A DNA stretch of 64,000 bases from Chamaecrista fasciculata (lineage: Eukaryota > Streptophyta > Magnoliopsida > Fabales > Fabaceae). Each line of letters opens with the position of its first letter. Position 1 is the stretch's first letter. The DNA lies in NCBI GenBank assembly GCA_003254925.1, contig QANZ01021649.1, forward strand, positions 30,883-94,882, read 5' to 3'. This document shows, piece by piece, positions 20,290 through 33,692 of this stretch. The position numbers and the translations under genes were made by a program. Under the pieces are notes generated by a model. It was not told the DNA's origin and did no database searches. It saw nothing but the letters and a program-made list of their open reading frames with translations.

Positions 20290-22728
20290 TAGGTACAATC
20301 ATTAATCAAACTGTTCCTACACTAGGAACATCCATTAATGTGTCTAATTCCCATTTGAGATTACATAATGCTTATGTAAGACCTGTGCTGGGGTTTCTTT
20401 CAGAGGATTGGCAAAATATCCTCAACTGCTACCTTTTCATATCTTAATATCACCATCTCTAGGTGATCCTGTCTGAGTGCGTATCACTGTCGGAACATCA
20501 GTGGGGAACGCATTCCCAATCGGTGTCTTCCTATCTCTACAGAGTGACCACCGTGTGTACTTCATACACTAGTTTTACAGTCTGCGTCTCCACGCGACTA
20601 ACCCATTCTTTGTAGAATCAGTAATCGTACTCCGCTTGGAACCATTCCAACTTACGATTGCTACGTTCAGGGAATACATATTTCAGTACTGCGATCAATC
20701 TTGGTTGGCTTGAATAATGGGCTTCTGTGTAACCACTTTACACATTAATTATACCATATACCAAGAATTTGTCCTTAGTGCTTCTCAAGCACTTAAGGAC
20801 CTCAATGATAGCTTTATGTGAACCTCAACAGGGTCACAGCTTGTCATTTATAGGGCAAATGACATATTCAGTCTAGTACAGCATGATGGATCCTATTGCC
20901 GAAGCATAAGGGATGCCACTCATGTGTCTTTGCTCATCATGCGTCTCAGGAGACACTAATTATCACAAGGACCAAAACTTGATTCATCGGCATGAATCTC
21001 TTCTTGAAATCTCGCATACTGAACTTCTTCAGTATCTAATCCAAGAACGTACTTTGACTCAATTCAAGAAGTTTCCAAGATCTATCACCACAGATCCTTG
21101 TTGCCTAGAATATAGGCAGCTCCCTTCTTATTCCTTCATCGAGAGCGATTTACCCATCTAAGATTCACAATCTTTAAGACAATAATGTCACTCTCAACTA
21201 GCAATATGTCAACGAAATATGGCACCAAGAATACAATCGTGCTCCCACTAACCTTCTTGTAAACACAGGACTTATCAAGGTTTTGCAAGAGGCCAAACTC
21301 CTTTGACTTCTTCATCAAAATAATGATAAAAGCTTCTCGATAGGTGGCGGGCTCACCACGCTCCAAGAGCAACACATCCCTGCTCTCAATGACGAAAGAT
21401 CCACATCTTTCGAGATTGAGAACGTGTTCTATCAGAACTTCGTTGTCCTTATGTTTTAGAGGAGCTTCCACAACACCTTGCGGATCTTCTCTAGTTTTCG
21501 TCTGCGCCTCTCAAAAGTCTTGTGGATCTTGAACTCTTTCAAGATTCATCTTACTCCCACTGTTTCTTTTGGAAACACGAATCCCCTTTTAAAAGGTATT
21601 CTCCTCTGACTACAAACACTTTGCAATCAGGCGGGTAGTTGACTTGATATCCCTTTCGTTTCCTTAGGGTATCCCACAAGCAAACATTTGAGGGTTTTGA
21701 AGACAGTTTGTCATTTGCCCTTGGCTTATCATAAACTTGACGTCCTCAACATCGAGACAAAACATTTATGGGACTCTTCCCATACAATATCTTATATGGC
21801 GTCTCTTAGACGAAACAGTTAAGTGTGAAGTCAGCAGCTTCTAGAGCACACCCTTTAAAGGATGGCAGAAGATCAATTTCACTCATCATAGATCGAACCA
21901 TATCTAATAGGGTTTGATACCTTTTCTCATAACACCATCCACTATGGGGTCTTAGAAAGAGTAAGTTGTGAGACTATCTCACAGCTTCTAAGATGATTAA
22001 TAATTTCTTGACTCAAATGCTCTTCCTCTCGATCGAATCGAAGGAATTTGATTTTCTTGTCAAGTTAGTTCTCTACTTCGTTTTGAAATCTCTATTTCAA
22101 AAGACTCTGACTTGTGTTTCAAAAGTTAGCTGTAGATCTAGCCTTTTGAAACAGTCAGTAAGAGTTATTACCTTTAGCTCAAATACTTATGGGTCTACAT
22201 ACATCAACTATGTATGATCCCCACAAAGTCAGACATCCTATTACTGAGGTCAGTAGAGGAATGCCTCTTGTTATCTTTCCATTTTGAACAAGGCTCGCAA
22301 GCATCATATGATTCCAAATCATGTGAGCTTTAGAAGTTCATCTATATGAAGCTTCTCAAGGCGTTTCTCGTTTGTATGGCCAAAACGACAATTGCCAAAC
22401 GTGTATAGGATTAGATTCGCTAATCTATATCCCTTTTGTATCAATGTTATAAATATTGTTATTGTTTCCAGTTTAAGACATAATGATTATCTTTGCAAAT
22501 CATATAAGCAAATAAACATTACTTTATTAAAATAGAAACCACTCCTTAATGTTTACACATAAAATCTTCCTTATCTGTATAAGGAGAAAACAATGTTTAA
22601 ACTTAAAGAATAACAATAAACTTAGCCCGAACGGGGCAATCCAAGCTCGCATGTTCCTATAGCAGCAACGGCAGCAACACTTGCTCCACTGTCCACTTCT
22701 AGGTCCATCTCGCTCCCGTCTTCGTTTT
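20290..22728 (-). pseudogene. Copia E pol remnants
   Basis: Fragments of the copia polyprotein are recognisable on the reverse strand in the right order: integrase zinc region (about 22260-22420), integrase core (about 21560-22060), start of reverse transcriptase joined to its palm (21136-21471), and later RT/RNase H text near 20880-20930. In the 21136-21471 piece, the ERGEPATYREA segment runs straight into KEFGLLQNLDKSCVYKK, so roughly 470 bases coding the RT fingers have been lost. The YVDD region is changed to YFVDILL. Many frameshifts; no function is possible. Confidence 0.85.
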
Positions 22729-23658
22729 CTACCGTCTCTGAAGACCCTGCACATCAAATGTGAGAACCACATATCGTATCCAATACTTAAGTTGTTTAAG
22801 TAGAAAAAGAACACTTATAACAAAGATACCTGAAGTAGAGGGCATAACGCACTTCTTCTTCTTTTGATCTTCCCAGTAGTATTTGCACTTTCTCATCGCG
22901 TGTCCTGACACTTGACAGAAAGAACAGAATACTTCCTCTGAGGGCTTTGCCTCCTTGGCAGGTGCTTGATGAGGGTCGTCCTCTGGCTTGGTCTCACCAT
23001 CCAGGTCGATTCCCTTTCTCTTTCCTCTGCCCTTTAATTTCCTTTCCCTTTTCTGAATCATGGATACCTCAATAGACTTGAGCATTCCACGCAGCTCAGA
23101 AACTGATTTCTCTGTTCCTCTTATATAAAAGCTTTTGACAAACGAGTCATAGCTCTTAGGCAGTGAGCACATGATTATACCTGTCGCAAACTCTGGTGGA
23201 ACAGGGAATCCCAGCCTATCAAGATGATCTATGTACCCTCTCATCTTCATGACATGGTAACCAACAGATCCACCTTCAGCCATATTGCAAGACATAAGAG
23301 CCTTAGTGGTCTCATATCTATCCTGTCTGGTCTAGTAACGGAACATTTCCTTGAGACGTGTCATCATCTCATATGACATCAATGTATCCAAGCCCTCATG
23401 CAGCTCAGGAATCATTGTGTCCACCATCAGACAAGAGACCTCCAGCGAGTCATCGAAGTGCTTCTCATAAGCCCTCCACTCAGCTCCTGGAGCGCCCTTG
23501 GCAGGCTCTTTAGGGATAGGTTTATCCAGAACATAAAGTCTCCTCTCATGGGTGAGAACAATTCTCAAATTACGAAACCATTCGAGGAAATTTGTTCTAG
23601 TCAGTTTATCCTTCTCAAGGATAGGTTGCAGTGAAAAAGTTGAACTATCAATTGCCAT
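22729..23658 (-). pseudogene. Copia E gag, one in-frame stop
   Basis: The ATG at 23658-23656 starts a gag frame homologous to B and C (LEKDKLTRTNFLEWFRNLRIVL). A TAG at 23332-23334 interrupts it after 108 codons; the same frame then runs on to the zinc knuckle CSFCQVSGHAMRKC and beyond. The linker before the knuckle is rich in Lys, Arg and Gly. It diverges from C at many residues while keeping length and motif spacing, so it is probably a distinct subfamily. Gag would be the particle and RNA-binding protein. Confidence 0.9.
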
Positions 23659-25187
23659 TTGATTCTACAATTAAAGATATGAATTTTTAATTAGCAGTAT
23701 ATATATCCACCATTTTATAAAACCCAGAAAAATTTTATTATCAGTGGCTAAGACTCATATTTCACCAAAGTTTACCGTCGCGGAGAGCGATCATGCAGCC
23801 TTTGGCTATTTAGGTAGGCAACTCTTTACCAATCACATCATATGTGACTCTTAGATCTTTATGGGACTGTATGATCATATGATACCTTTTATGGCATGTT
23901 TATCCCATCTAATGCCTTGAGGTCCAAAACCGTTTTGATAACCCCATTAAGTCACACAATAAAACTTGTGAACGGCTAGGCTCAAAACAACGAGGCCGAA
24001 GCCCAACCCCCATATCATCAAGGCCCACCAAACCCGTGTCGCGGAGGGCGATCACCGCATCCAGCAAACCAAGACTTCAACGAGGCGTCGCGTTGAATCT
24101 CCCATTCACCCGTGTGTCCTCAAGGTCAAGATAGATACGTGTCGCGAAGGGCGATCACCGCTCTATGATGAACAAGATTTCCAAAGGGTGTTTTATTGAC
24201 GGCATTAAAACTTAAGATTTTCTAAAAGGGTTTAATTTTAAAATTGTTCCGTTTTATAGTTTAATTTCAAAACTCCTTTTAAAATTAAACGAGTCGTGCC
24301 ACATGTTTATTTCCCCATGTATCACATACATATAAACATGTGCACGGATCTTGCATCATATGCAAAATCCCACGCTCGTATCGTATACGTGGTTGTAGCG
24401 TTTAAACGTGTAAATAGCGTGTTAAAATCGCATACTAAACATACATCTAGCGCTTTGTATCACATACAAACTAAATGTAAAGCATATATACCGTGTTTAG
24501 ATATGGCCCATCTATCCTAACAATTCTCCCAAGCCAATGAGAGAATTCTTCTAAAAGGAAAAGCAAAATTACAAGAGAGTAAACCCCAGTTACATTGAGG
24601 TATAAACTGAAAAGTAAAATTACATCGGATAGAGGGAGACGACACGTAGGCCGTATACACCAAAAACCTAGAGCCATATCCAACACCACACAATTACATA
24701 TACGAACAATTCATAGAATCATGTCAAACACGGTATACAGAAAACACATACCAAAGCCGATTTTTGTATTGTGTTCACATTAGGGTTGTGCAATTTTAAC
24801 ATGCCTTTTCTTGAAATTAGGCCCATTATTAATAATTATAAAATTCAGGAATCACATTCAAGAATTTAAATTATTGATCCTGAAAAATTTTAAAATTCAT
24901 AATTTTAATAATTTTCCAGCCACCCTTTTATAATTATAATTAAAACAATTTTATTCATAATTATAAGGGATTTCGACTTTAGGCCTTAATTTTCAAGAAA
25001 TATTTAAAACAATCATATTGATTTCATATGTATCTCATACATATAATTTGCACCTTTTACATTCGTTCCAAAACTTTTATGGTGGATCTTTTCGCAAAAC
25101 AAACATCAGTATGCCAATTGAAAAATGGTAAACGCACATTACACATCACATGTATAATCACCAAAAACTAACACAGATCCAAAATAG
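23659..25187 (-). other. Copia E 5' leader (untranslated)
   Basis: Between primer site and gag, 1.5 kb without coding. On the reverse strand it has GTAT/ATAC-type hairpins near 24318-24334, 24346-24370, 24380-24396, 24463-24478 and 25028-25044. It also has three GATCGCC..CGCGAC motifs near 23777, 24037 and 24140. The 24346-24370 stem is GCAT/ATGC where C and F have GTAT/ATAC, so the pair is kept with different bases. Confidence 0.75.
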
Positions 25188-25204
25188 CCTGGCTCTGATA
25201 CCAC
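25188..25204 (-). other. Primer-binding site of copia E
   Basis: In reverse it reads TGGTATCAGAGCCAGGC after a single G beside the LTR. This is the standard site complementary to plant initiator tRNA-Met. Confidence 0.92.
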
Positions 25205-25720
25205 TGTTGGGAAATCACGGGCACGCCAACGCAGCGAAAACAGGTATAAATTTAAAAATTTAAACGCATAACATAATAAAACCAGGCGTAGAGTGATTTC
25301 TTTCCCAAGGATCCGCTATATGGATCTGTGTCAATAGAAGGATTAGAGATTTACCCAAATCAATCGGCGACTTTTGTGTCTACGATGCTGAGGAGTCCAC
25401 TCTGAGTGTGCTCCCTCTGCCGGTGATCCACACGAACAGTTTTGGAGATGCCTAGGTGCTAGCCTCCTTCACTTCTCCAAGTGAACCAGGGACCTTATCT
25501 ACGGTGTTCTTGAATTCAAGAACTATTCTTGAATTCCAAGAACAAGATGGCGCCTATGATCAAGAATCAAATTCTTGATCTCACACAACCTTGTCACAAA
25601 CCCTAAAACTCCTTTTAGGTTTTGCGCCACTTTCTCTCTCTATGAAACTAGGGTTGTGCTTTCTCTCTCTTTTCACCAAGACTCAAAACCGATTTTTCTC
25701 TTGTGAATTAGCTAGGCAAA

Positions 25721-28257
25721 TGTGAGATCCTGGAGTTTCAGAATTTAGTTTTGGGTGCTCAGAAGTAGAATAAGTGATTTTCAGAATTATAGATGGATTT
25801 TCAGGCTAGTTTTAGACAAGTATTAGGAGTTTTTAAATTATAATTTTTAGAAACTAGTGAACAAAAAAAAAATTAATTAATTAAATTAGAATTTTCATTG
25901 TCATATTTGAAATCTCTATATTTTAATTGGCTTGTGGTTAAAATTTGGGAGCAAACGGAGTTTAAAATTGTATTTGACTTTTATCATGGTACTGCGATAA
26001 AACACATTCGAGTAAGAAACGGGAATGAATGGAGATAGAGTTTTCAAAAATAAATTTTATATTTGAGATCTACTATTCGCAACAAATCCAATGATATAAA
26101 TTTTAGCAAAACTCTATATTTCTAAAAGTTTTCGTTTTAGGGACTGATTTGAAAGAATTAAAACTTTCTGGGGTTGAACCGTTATTTTAGCCTGTAGAGT
26201 TTTATATTAAAAAAAAATCACCATTAGGATCTCTAGAAAGTTCAGGTTGAGGTTGAATATGAATATACCTTATATACTTCCCGTTGGGTTAAAGTGGATA
26301 CGAATAGACGGTGTTCGTGCTCCTTAAAGGGTTGACGTAGATATTAATGACATTATATGTGTTTCTTGTGCATGAGTGGAGGTGGAACGAAAGTACTGTG
26401 TGTGCTCCCTTGAGCGTCAAGGTGATGACTTTTGAGCTCCTTGATGGGTTGAGCTGGAAATACTGATATTGTGCTACTTGCAAATCAAGTGTGATGATTG
26501 GCTGACCTATGGGTTGTTATAATATTATTTGTTTGATGAACTGATAAGGGTGTGACGTTGAATATTAATATTATTAAGATTAAATGTTTAGTTACTGTTG
26601 ATTGATGCTAGTGGTAATATTTATTTTTTTTATTTGAATGTGCTTGTTTTGACTTGATTAAATTTGATTGTGCTGGTGCTTGTACTTGTGCTTGTGATTG
26701 TGTTTGTAATAGTGATTGTGATTGTGTTTGTAATTGTGGTTGTAATTGTGTTTGATTGTGTTTGTAATTGATAGCACTGGTAGTGATATTAATTGAAAAT
26801 TTTTACTTTCTTTGGTGTGTGTCTTATTGTTGAATGAATGAGATAATGTTGTGTGTGGTCCCGATGGGTGAGAAGCTGTGTGCGGTCCCCACGGGTTGAG
26901 ATAATGCTGTGTGCGGTCCCGATGGGTGAGAAGCTGTGTGCGGTCCCCACGGTTTGAGATAATGCTGTGGGCGGTCCTGATGGGTGAAAAGCTGTGTGCG
27001 GTCCCCACAGGTTGAGAACTTGAGGTGATGCTGTGTGCGGTTCCCTCATGAGTGGAGGCAGACTTGAAATCTCATAATTGTGTGTTACTTGTGATTGGTG
27101 GTGAATTAATTGTTGAATCTTAGTCGTATTGAAATTGGTGTTAGTTGCAAACAAATGATTCTACATTGTTGGCTATCCTCCAAGTAGAGGCTATCGAGGG
27201 AACAATCACTTTGTTGTTCATGGTTTTATATCAAATAATTTTTTTTATAGAGTGAGGGTTCACTTCAATTGAGAATTTCACGTAATTATTTCATTTTACT
27301 AAATTACTTTTGTCAGAATTAACTTATCCCAGACGTGATCTATTTTTGTTCTACAAGCATGATTGGATAGAGATCTATAATCTGAGTGTCAAGACATTTG
27401 ACTTAATTTGTAAATCACTAATGAGTCTTTCTTTCACTCAATGACCCTAAAGGGCTTGATTGTAAGATCTTTATGAGTTATACCTTTGAAGAACGGTTTC
27501 AATATTTCATCTGATCACATTTTGATTCTTGAAAGGAGATTGGAAAGCTGGTTTCATAACTTGATCTTATTCCCTAATTTTACTTTCACAAAACATGAAA
27601 ACTTATTTTGTCACATTTATATTAAACTTTATGCAAACTTTATTCCTTTTTAAATAAATCTTTGAATTTCCTTTGTGCCATAAGGTTTTTCTTAAACCCA
27701 TTGTTGTACTTATATTTCAACTTCTTTTAAAAGTTCACTTGCTACCTCTAGTTGAATTGTTAAGTCTTGTTATTTGAATTATGTTTTAATCGTTGCATAT
27801 GTTAGAATTATTTGGTTAAACGGATGTTGTTAGAAGTTATTTTTGTTAATGTGTGTTGTTGGTAACTCTCTCCCTACGTGGTGTTGCTTGGCACCACGAT
27901 TGGAATGCGTTAGTCGCTCACTGAGTTGCAAAACTCATTCCCCTCCACTTAATTTTTTTTTAGATGCAGGTTTAAAAGGTGTGAAGTGTTGAGCAGGTGA
28001 TGTTTTCTTAGAAGACGAAACACATATTGTCCGTGTGTGCCAGGTTGTACATTATTTATTATTATACTCTAGAGTTGCTCTATAAATTCACAGACATGAT
28101 GTTTGGTTGTGTAAAATTTGTTATAGTAAATTGTAGATGACAATATCATTTGTGTAATTTTAGGTTAGCATGTGATTTCTTTTAATTATAGGCTTACGGA
28201 GTGTGAGATTCTTCTTGCATTTCGTGCCGGTCACGTGTCTAGTTTGGGGTCGTGACA
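25721..28257 (+). repeat. Solo LTR of a gypsy-type element, GCAAA target duplication
   Basis: It begins TGTGAGATCCTGG and ends GGGGTCGTGACA, with GCAAA at 25716-25720 and again at 28258-28262. No internal region is present, so this is a solo LTR left by recombination between the two LTRs of one element. It holds a GT-rich tract (about 26675-26765) and four alternating repeats of about 58 bases with CGGTCCCGATGGGTGAGAAG (26850-27050). The termini and long length resemble Ty3/gypsy chromovirus LTRs, but no protein supports that. The strand is arbitrary. Confidence 0.88.
26850..27055. repeat. Minisatellite in the solo LTR
   Basis: Units of about 58 bases alternate a GTGCGGTCCCCACGGGTTGAG half with a GTGCGGTCCCGATGGGTGAGA half. 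The same repeat, inverted, is in G at 35046-35310, so it belongs to the LTR family. Confidence 0.88.
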
Positions 28258-30054
28258 GCAAAAATCGAATTTTCCCAAGTGTACATGAGGCTTATTAAAA
28301 GTTGACTTATGCTACCGTATATATAGGGTTTGGGGATTTTGATAATTATAATTAGGAAACCCTAAATTATAGGATTATCAAATTATAAAATTATGAGATT
28401 ACAATAATATCACAATTTTAGGACTTGAATTCCTAATTAAAATATTACCTTAATATTATAATTTGAATTCAAATGCAATCTTGGAGAATCAAATTGGAAG
28501 ATCAAATCTTCCCAAAAGATACTCACCCATGCGCCATCCCCTAGTCAAATTTGTTGGAATTTAATAAATCAAAATAACAATCCTAACTCTTAGGAAGTTA
28601 TAACTAATTTGTTATTTTCCAACAATATTGAATTAAGATATTACCATAATATCTTTAGGTCAATCTTTTGAATTTTGAATTCTAGTCTTTATTGAATTAA
28701 AATATTACATTAATATTTAAATCCAATTTAGACCTAGAATTCGACTTACCCTATAACTCTTGAATTAAAATATTACTTTAATATATTTAATTCAATCATT
28801 TGAAATCTAGATCAAATCTATTTGAATTTCAAATTTCGAGCCATGAATTTTAATTAATAAAACATTTCTATTAATTAAAATATGCTTATATGAGGCGCCA
28901 ACCTCAATCCCCATTATCCTAATATTAGTGAATTTAATAAATCAATATTTTCCTAATTTTTAGGAACTTTATCCAATTTATTATTCCTAATATTATAAAT
29001 AGGAATTTAATTGTAAATAGACTAATCACATTATCTATTTAACAATTATCATATATATATTTAAATTTGTCCCACAAATCTAAATATCATATATCTGTAG
29101 ATATTTATTTAAGACAATATTTTATGTCCCAAGACAGTCAATTATGTCTTAAACGGTGTCACCTATGTGACCCACGAATTAACCCTAATTCGTGTCTCGA
29201 TGTGGCATCTTGATCCTGCTCGTGTGTGACCCAGCAGACCCCACATGAATTTGGCAGCAAGTCATCTCTATGACTCACAAGTCGAGAGCGGACTCTAGCA
29301 AGCCATCACGACTACCCAAAACACGTGAGTTATCGTTTATCGCCGAAACGACTTAACCTTAGTATCACCTTGTCTTGATCCCCATTGCCCTACGATATTC
29401 TGGTCATGGATTAGGCACGGGAAAGTCATCCATAATCCAAGCCTCAACTTTCTCGATTCCTTGAGTAAGTCCCAATTTCCAGTGTGGCCACACATTCCTT
29501 GGACAGACTCATCGAGGGGCCCAGTTAAATATCTCTCATCTTTATGAGGGACAAAATTCCATCTTGGTCAACCATATTCCTCAGCACGGTAATCAACCAA
29601 ACCCGTACCTAGCCCTTATGGCTACCCTGCTACAGGCAACGTTAGACTAGGCCAAAGTTTGACAACTACAAAGCCGGAACGCTGAAGACCTCAAGTCTAA
29701 GGGCATCGTGACAGGTGTACAGGAGAGACTAGCTAATGACTAAAACCCATGCAGGACTCTCCGGGTCGGTCCAGCAATTTGTAACCCTTTACATAATTGC
29801 ACCACGACACTCGTTCTAGCATCTAGTGCATGCATCTCTATGCACCGAGGTCATGCCGGTCTTGGTTCATTTCAAGTTCCCACTTGAATGAGCGACCAGG
29901 GACAGTTTGGATTAATTATCCCATAATTAATCACGGATTGTTATCATAGTAAACATGCTAATAATATGATAACCATTAATTTATCTCTATAAATTAATCA
30001 ATATGTTCAAAACATATTTATAAAATGATTGGCCCAAGGGCACAATATCCATCA

Positions 30055-31653
30055 GAGATATCTAACTGGCGCCCTTGATGAGTCTGTCCAAGTAATGTGT
30101 GGCTACACAGGGAAATGAGACTAACTTAGTGAATCGAGAAAGTTGTGGTTTGGATTATGGATGACTTTCCCGTGCCTAATCCATGACCAAGATATCGTGT
30201 GACAATAGGGATTATGTCAAGGTAGTACTTAGGTTAAGTCGTTTTGGCGTTGAAGCGATAACTCACGTGTTTTGGGTAGTCGTGATGGCTTAATAGGGTC
30301 CGTTCTTGACTTGTGAGTCATGGAGATGACTTGCTGCCAACTTCACGTGAGGCTTGCTGGGTCACACATAAGTAGGATCAAGATGCCGCAATGGGACACG
30401 AATTACGGTTAATTTGTGAGTCACTTTAATGACACAATTTAAGACATAGTTGAGTGTCTCAGGACATGAAGTCTTGTCTTAAATAAATATCTACGTTTGT
30501 TATGTTTAAATTTGTTGGACAAGTTTAAACATATTAATTGTTAAATAGTTAATTGGATTAATCTATTTACAATTATATTCTTGTTTATAATATTAGGGAA
30601 TAATAAATTAGATAAGCTTCCTAAAAGTTAGGAGATTATCAATTTATTAAATTCACTAATATTTGGATAATAAGCTTGAGGGTGGCGCCTCATATATGGT
30701 GATTTTAATTAATGGAAATGTTTTGTTAATCAGAGTCATGACTTGAATTTGATTTTGATTTCAAGATTCAAATTTTTAATTAAAGATATTAGTGTAATAT
30801 CTTAATTCAATATTGTTGGAAATTAATAAGTTGGTTATGACTTCCTATGAGTTAGGATTGTTATTTTGATTTATTAAATTCCTTAAAAATTAGAGGGAGA
30901 TGGCGCATTTTAGGTGGGACCAAGAGCAAGATTTGATCTTGCATTTTGTTTCTCAAAGATTGCACTTTGAATTCAAATTAAGATATTAAGGTAATATTTT
31001 AATTAAGAATTCAAGGCCTAAAATTATAATATTATTGTAATCTTATAATTTTATAATTTTATAATCTACTAATTTAGGGATTCCCTAATTATAATTATCA
31101 AACTCCCCAAAACTCTATAAAAGGAGAGCCAAAATCGAAATTGCTAACCTAGTTTACACAAGAGGGAAAATTTCGACTTGCACTATATTTTGTGAGACAA
31201 AATCGGCTAACCCTAGTTTTAGAAAGAGGGAGTTGATTTTCTCAGAGAGTGAGAGAAATTCGACTTGCACTCTAACTATAGGGTTTTAGAGAGTGAACAA
31301 GAAAAGTTCTTGTGAGCTAGGAGCCACATTGGTCCTGGAGTTCAAGAACAGTTCTTGAACTTCAAGAACCGTAGATAGAGTTTCCCATATTCACTTGGGA
31401 AGAAGTGAAGGAGGCTAGCACCTGGGCCTCTGCCAAACTGCTCATGTGGATCACCGGCAGAGGAAGGACACTAGGAGTGGACTTCTCAGACTTGCGAACT
31501 CAAAGCACCGATTGATTTGGTAAAACTCTTTTCCTTCTTCTAGTATAAATTCATAAAGCGGATCCTGGCTGGGAATCATATGAGCTGCGTGGTTTATTTA
31601 AATTTTAATTTTAATTCGCTTCCGCTGCACGCACGCTCTGTGATTGCCCAATA
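30055..31653 (+). repeat. Copia F 5' LTR, second part
   Basis: It resumes with the duplicated GAGAT and continues the family LTR text (GAGATATCTAACTGGCGCC) to the end at TGATTGCCCAATA, one base before the primer site. The end is CCCAATA and not CCCAACA, a damaged terminus. Three hairpins are kept at 31297-31313, 31340-31360 and 31390-31409 with loops other than GGAG. Confidence 0.88.
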
Positions 31654-31654
31654 G

Positions 31655-31671
31655 TGGCATCAGAGCCACGC
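31655..31671 (+). other. Primer-binding site of copia F
   Basis: TGGCATCAGAGCCACGC, an initiator tRNA-Met-type site with one change, follows the LTR after one base. Confidence 0.88.
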
Positions 31672-33179
31672 TATTTTGGGTTTATATTAGTTTTGGTGAT
31701 TATACATGAGATGTATGATTATGTGTTTACCGCTTTCAATCGTATGTTTAAAAGTTTCGCGAAAATCCACCACATGTTTTGGAACCTATCTAAAAATTGG
31801 TGCAAGTATATGTATGTGATACATAGGAAAATCAATTGGATTGATTTTATAATTATCTTGAAATTTTACGTCTTGATCGAAAAACCCTATATATATATTT
31901 TAATTAAAATTGTTTTGATTATAATATGTGTAGGGTGGTCGAAATTTTTAAATTGAGAATTTATTAATTTTGGGCCAATAATTCGAAATTCTTGAATTTG
32001 ATTCTTGAATTTTAATTATTGGTACAAGACTTAATTTTAAGAGGGCATGTTAAATTGCACAAACCCTAATTGAACACATCCAAGAAAATCGTTTTTTGTA
32101 TGTGTTGTATGTTTGCCGTGTTTTATATATATTTATATATGTGAAATGTTCATGTATGTTTAAATATGGTGTTGGATATGGCTCTAGGTATTATTGGTAA
32201 ATACGACCTGCGTCTCGTCTCCCTGAAATTCTCGATGTAATTTTATTTTGTTTTTACCTCAATGTAAACGACGTTTTCACAATGTAATTTTTATTTTTCT
32301 TTTAGAAAAATTCTCTCATTGACTTGAGGGAATTTTATGGTAGATGGGCCATATCTGAACACGGTTTTATATGCATTTAGTAATTTTTGTATGAGATGCC
32401 ATTTGCGCTAGATGTATGTGTAGGGGTGCGACTTAACATGCTATATTTTAAATTTACGCATAAATACGTATTCGATACGAGCGTAGGATTTTGTATGAGA
32501 TACAAAATTCGTGCATGTGTTTATATGTATGCGATACATGGGGAGTAAACACATGGCACAACTCGTTTAATTTTAAAATTGGTTTTAAAATTGAACTAAA
32601 ACGGAACCTTAAAATTGAATCATTTTAAAATCTTAAGTTTTAATGCCATCAATAAACACCATGTCGAAACCTTGTTCATCGTAGAGCGGTGATCGCCTCC
32701 GCGACACGTATCTACTTTTACCTTGGGGAGACACGGGTGAATGGGAGATTCAACGCAGCGCCTTGTTGAAATCTCGGTTTGTTAAATGTGGTGATCGCCT
32801 CCGCGACATGTTTTTAGTGGGCCTTGATGATATGGGGTTGGGCTTCGGCCTCGTTGTTTTGAGCCTAGCCATTCACGGGTTTTATTGTGTGACTTAATGG
32901 GGTTATCAAATCGAATTTGGACCTCAAAGCATTAGACGGGATAAACATGCCATAATAAGTATCATATGATGATACAGTCCCATAAAGATCTAAGAGTCAC
33001 ATGAGATGGGATTGGTAAGGAGTTACCTACCTAAATAACCTAAGGGTGCATGATCGCCTCCGCGACGGTAAACTTTGGTGAAATATGGGTCATAGCCACT
33101 AATAATAATTTTACTGGGTTTTATAAAATGGTGGATATATTTTTGCTAATCAACTTTCATATCTCAATTGTAGAATCAA
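31672..33179 (+). other. Copia F 5' leader (untranslated)
   Basis: Homologous to the leader of C. Hairpins occur at 31810-31824, 32467-32479, 32488-32508 and 32525-32539. Three GATCGCCTCCGCGAC copies lie near 32691, 32794 and 33052. The CG-rich motifs are better preserved than in B. Confidence 0.75.
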
Positions 33180-33300
33180 ATGGCAACCAATAGTTCAACA
33201 CTGTCACTGCGATCTATCCTTGAGAACGATAAATTGACAGGGACAAACTTCCTTGACTGGTTTCGGAATGTGAGAATTGTTCTCACCCAAGAGAGGAAGC
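33180..33300 (+). pseudogene. Copia F gag N-terminal fragment fused to LTR sequence
   Basis: The ATG at 33180 starts the family gag frame and runs about 40 codons through NFLDWFRNVRIVLTQERK. At 33300 the sequence switches in mid-frame to GCGATAACTCACGTG, which is LTR text matching position 30257 onward. All remaining coding sequence is missing. This is a deletion or illegitimate recombination joint. Confidence 0.9.
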
Positions 33301-33692
33301 GATAACTCACGTGTTTTGGGTAGTCGTGATGGCTTGCTAGAGTCCGCTCTCGACTTGTGAGTCATGGAGACGACTTGCTGCCAACTTCACGTGAGGCCTG
33401 CTGGGTCACACATGAGAAGGATCAAGATGCCGCAATGGGACACAAATTAGGGTTAATTCATGAGTCACTTTAGTGCACAATTTAAGACATAGTTGAGTGT
33501 CTCAAGTCATGAAGTCTTGTCTTAAATAAATATCTACGTTTGTGATGCTAAAATTTGTTGGACAAGTTTAAATATATTAATCGTTAAATAGTTAATTGGA
33601 TTAATCTATTTACAATTATATTCTTGTTTATAATATTAGGGAATAATAAATTAGATAAGCTTCCTAAAAGTTAGGAGATTATCGATTTATTA
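33301..33692 (+). repeat. Copia F LTR fragment after the deletion joint
   Basis: It matches 30257-30650 of the F 5' LTR closely, with scattered substitutions. It is probably part of the original 3' LTR. It ends at 33692, where segment G begins. Confidence 0.85.

Larger units (their letters stand above)
18478..30054 (-). mobile_element. Complete copia element E, reverse strand, GAGAT target duplication
   Basis: Reading right to left: 5' LTR (30054-25205, itself carrying a foreign solo LTR), primer site (25204-25188), leader, gag (23658-22729), decayed pol (to about 20286), polypurine tract and 3' LTR (20274-18478). GAGAT flanks both ends. It sits inside the 5' LTR of F. The pol region is heavily deleted, so it is non-autonomous. 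Confidence 0.93.
25205..30054 (-). repeat. Copia E 5' LTR, interrupted by a solo LTR
   Basis: It starts TGTTGGGAAATCACGGG and ends CACAATATCCATCA in + orientation. The copia sequence is 25205-25720 and 28258-30054, about 2.3 kb in all. The gap is filled by the foreign LTR at 25721-28257. It holds the full version of the region deleted in the 3' LTR (about 28920-29490). Confidence 0.92.

Noticed and set aside
25188..25204. Possible tRNA gene pieces at the TGGTATCAGAGCC sites
   Set aside because: Only 17-18 bases match and they adjoin LTRs, so they are primer-binding sites, not tRNA genes.
26850..27055. Regularly spaced repeats resembling a CRISPR array (also 35046-35310)
   Set aside because: The units abut without unique spacers, lie inside a plant LTR and recur inverted in a related LTR; it is a minisatellite.
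26658..27154. Open frames of TAHSF and HNHNHK-like repeats, also 34889-35473
   Set aside because: They are translations of the minisatellite and CA-rich tract and have no start context or conserved protein.
31654..31956. Open frame after the F primer site, with hydrophobic segments
   Set aside because: It lies wholly in the untranslated leader, and homologous leaders do not keep the frame.
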